A stretch of DNA of 5,115 nucleotides from the NCBI RefSeq assembly GCF_027066465.1, contig NZ_JAMONU010000206.1, positions 1-5,115 on the forward strand, read 5' to 3'. Below, one piece after another: positions 4,864 through 5,115 of this stretch. A program made the translations under genes and the position numbers. Source of the DNA: Thermococcus sp. GTDB lineage: Archaea; Methanobacteriota_B; Thermococci; Thermococcales; Thermococcaceae. Below the pieces are notes generated by a model, which searched no databases, had not been told where the DNA came from, and saw only the letters and a list, made by a program, of their open reading frames with translations. The first letter of the stretch is position 1. Every line of letters begins with the position of its first letter.

Positions 4864-4873
4864 GGTTTAAAGT
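4864..4873. promoter_or_regulatory. Shared bidirectional TATA box for moaE and the lipoprotein gene
   Basis: The core TTTAAA (4866-4871) is palindromic. On the plus strand it reads GGGAAAGG-TTTAAAGT, about 36 bases before the ATG at 4905. On the minus strand it reads AAAAC-TTTAAACC, about 34 bases before the GTG at 4834. I see no other TATA-like element in the 70-base gap, so one site probably serves both genes, with direction set by the flanking BRE-like purines. Confidence 0.5.
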
Positions 4874-4874
4874 T

Positions 4875-4890
4875 TTGAGGAGACACTCAA
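4875..4890. repeat. Short inverted repeat downstream of the shared TATA box
   Basis: TTGAG (4875-4879) and CTCAA (4886-4890) are reverse complements around six bases, just before the expected transcription start of the lipoprotein gene. It might be a repressor site; five-base arms can easily occur by chance. Confidence 0.25.
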
Positions 4891-4904
4891 GCCGGTGAAG
4901 GGTA

Positions 4905-5115
4905 ATGAAGAGAACACTGCTGATTGGCGTCCTCATCATGCTCGTCCTCTCGCTCGGCTGTCTCGGAGGACAAACGACGACAACGAGCACGGGTATCTCT
5001 CCAAGCCCGTCGCCTTCACCGACCGGTACTTCACACACGACCACCACGACACCGGTGAATCAGAAAAGCTTCAATCCGCTAAAGGCGCTCTCCTCGATAG
5101 AGAGGTTTTTTTACA
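4905..5115 (+). CDS. Secreted lipoprotein, function unknown (3' truncated)
   Basis: Only the first 70 codons are in the window; the frame is open at the end. The product begins MKRTLLIGVLIMLVLSLGCL: a basic start, a hydrophobic segment at about 5-18, and a lipobox-like SLGC with Cys19 as the likely lipid-anchored residue, so the protein should be tethered to the outer face of the cytoplasmic membrane. Residues 24-50 are a Thr/Ser/Pro-rich linker (QTTTTSTG, ISPSPSPSPTG, HTTTTTP), common in Thermococcales surface lipoproteins and probably O-glycosylated. The mature domain starts around NQKSFNPLKALSSIERFFY and is too short to classify. The start is ATG at 4905 with GGTGA (4894-4898) upstream. 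Solute-binding proteins of ABC transporters have this layout, including tungstate-binding WtpA, which would suit the moaE neighbour, but nothing visible supports that choice. Confidence 0.85.
   Translation, partial: MKRTLLIGVLIMLVLSLGCLGGQTTTTSTGISPSPSPSPTGTSHTTTTTPVNQKSFNPLKALSSIERFFY

Noticed and set aside
4835..5047. Upstream extension of moaE to an ATG at 5047
   Set aside because: It is antisense to the lipoprotein start and crosses the shared TATA box; MoaE homology begins at about residue 72 of that frame.
5106..5112. Run of seven T as a terminator or slippery site
   Set aside because: It lies within the open lipoprotein frame and reads naturally as Phe-Phe-Tyr; no sign of frameshift in the visible part.
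1..5115. CRISPR, tRNA, insertion sequence or prophage signals
   Set aside because: No spaced direct repeats, no cloverleaf-like sequence, no transposase or terminal repeats were seen on either strand.

Overview
The window looks like a piece of a Thermococcales chromosome, most likely Thermococcus. The evidence is a compact gene layout, archaeal TATA boxes about 30-45 bases before start codons, Shine-Dalgarno sites of the GGTGGT/GGTGA type, GTG starts, and archaeal families (an adenosine-specific kinase family protein, Lrp-type regulators, MoaE in a lineage that uses tungsten). The genus is inferred; no rRNA or marker gene is present. There are eight genes, two of them cut by the window edges. 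No intergenic stretch exceeds 100 bases, and no tRNA, rRNA, insertion sequence or CRISPR array was seen.

Left part (1-1862): the C-terminal portion of a biotin-synthase-like radical SAM protein (+ strand, 5' end outside) runs convergently towards an Lrp/AsnC regulator (- strand, 798-1250). Upstream of the regulator on the same strand is an XTP/dITP diphosphatase (1311-1862). The regulator's own TATA box overlaps the diphosphatase stop codon. Just downstream of that TATA box is a perfect 8-bp inverted repeat (1278-1303), a good candidate autoregulatory operator.

Middle part (1863-3384): an adenosine-specific kinase family protein (- strand, 1903-2391) is followed by the diphosphatase after a 40-base gap, but that gap carries a separate TATA-like box. 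The kinase is divergent from a 308-residue regulator (+, 2458-3384) that appears to be a duplicated HTH plus sensor-domain protein. Their two promoters overlap face to face within 66 bp.

Right part (3381-5115): a SPASM-domain protein (- strand, 3381-4313) keeps all seven auxiliary-cluster cysteines but lacks the radical SAM CX3CX2C motif. It shares four bases (TTAG) with the end of the tandem regulator, the two stop codons being interleaved. Upstream of it is MoaE, the molybdopterin synthase large subunit (4409-4834). MoaE is divergent from a lipoprotein gene that runs off the window, and a single palindromic TTTAAA box appears to serve both directions.

Most genes are ordinary housekeeping or regulatory genes. 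The most unusual items are the SPASM protein without a radical SAM cluster motif, the tandem regulator with its overlapping divergent promoter, and the inverted repeat in front of the Lrp-type gene. I did not find a clear multi-gene novel system.
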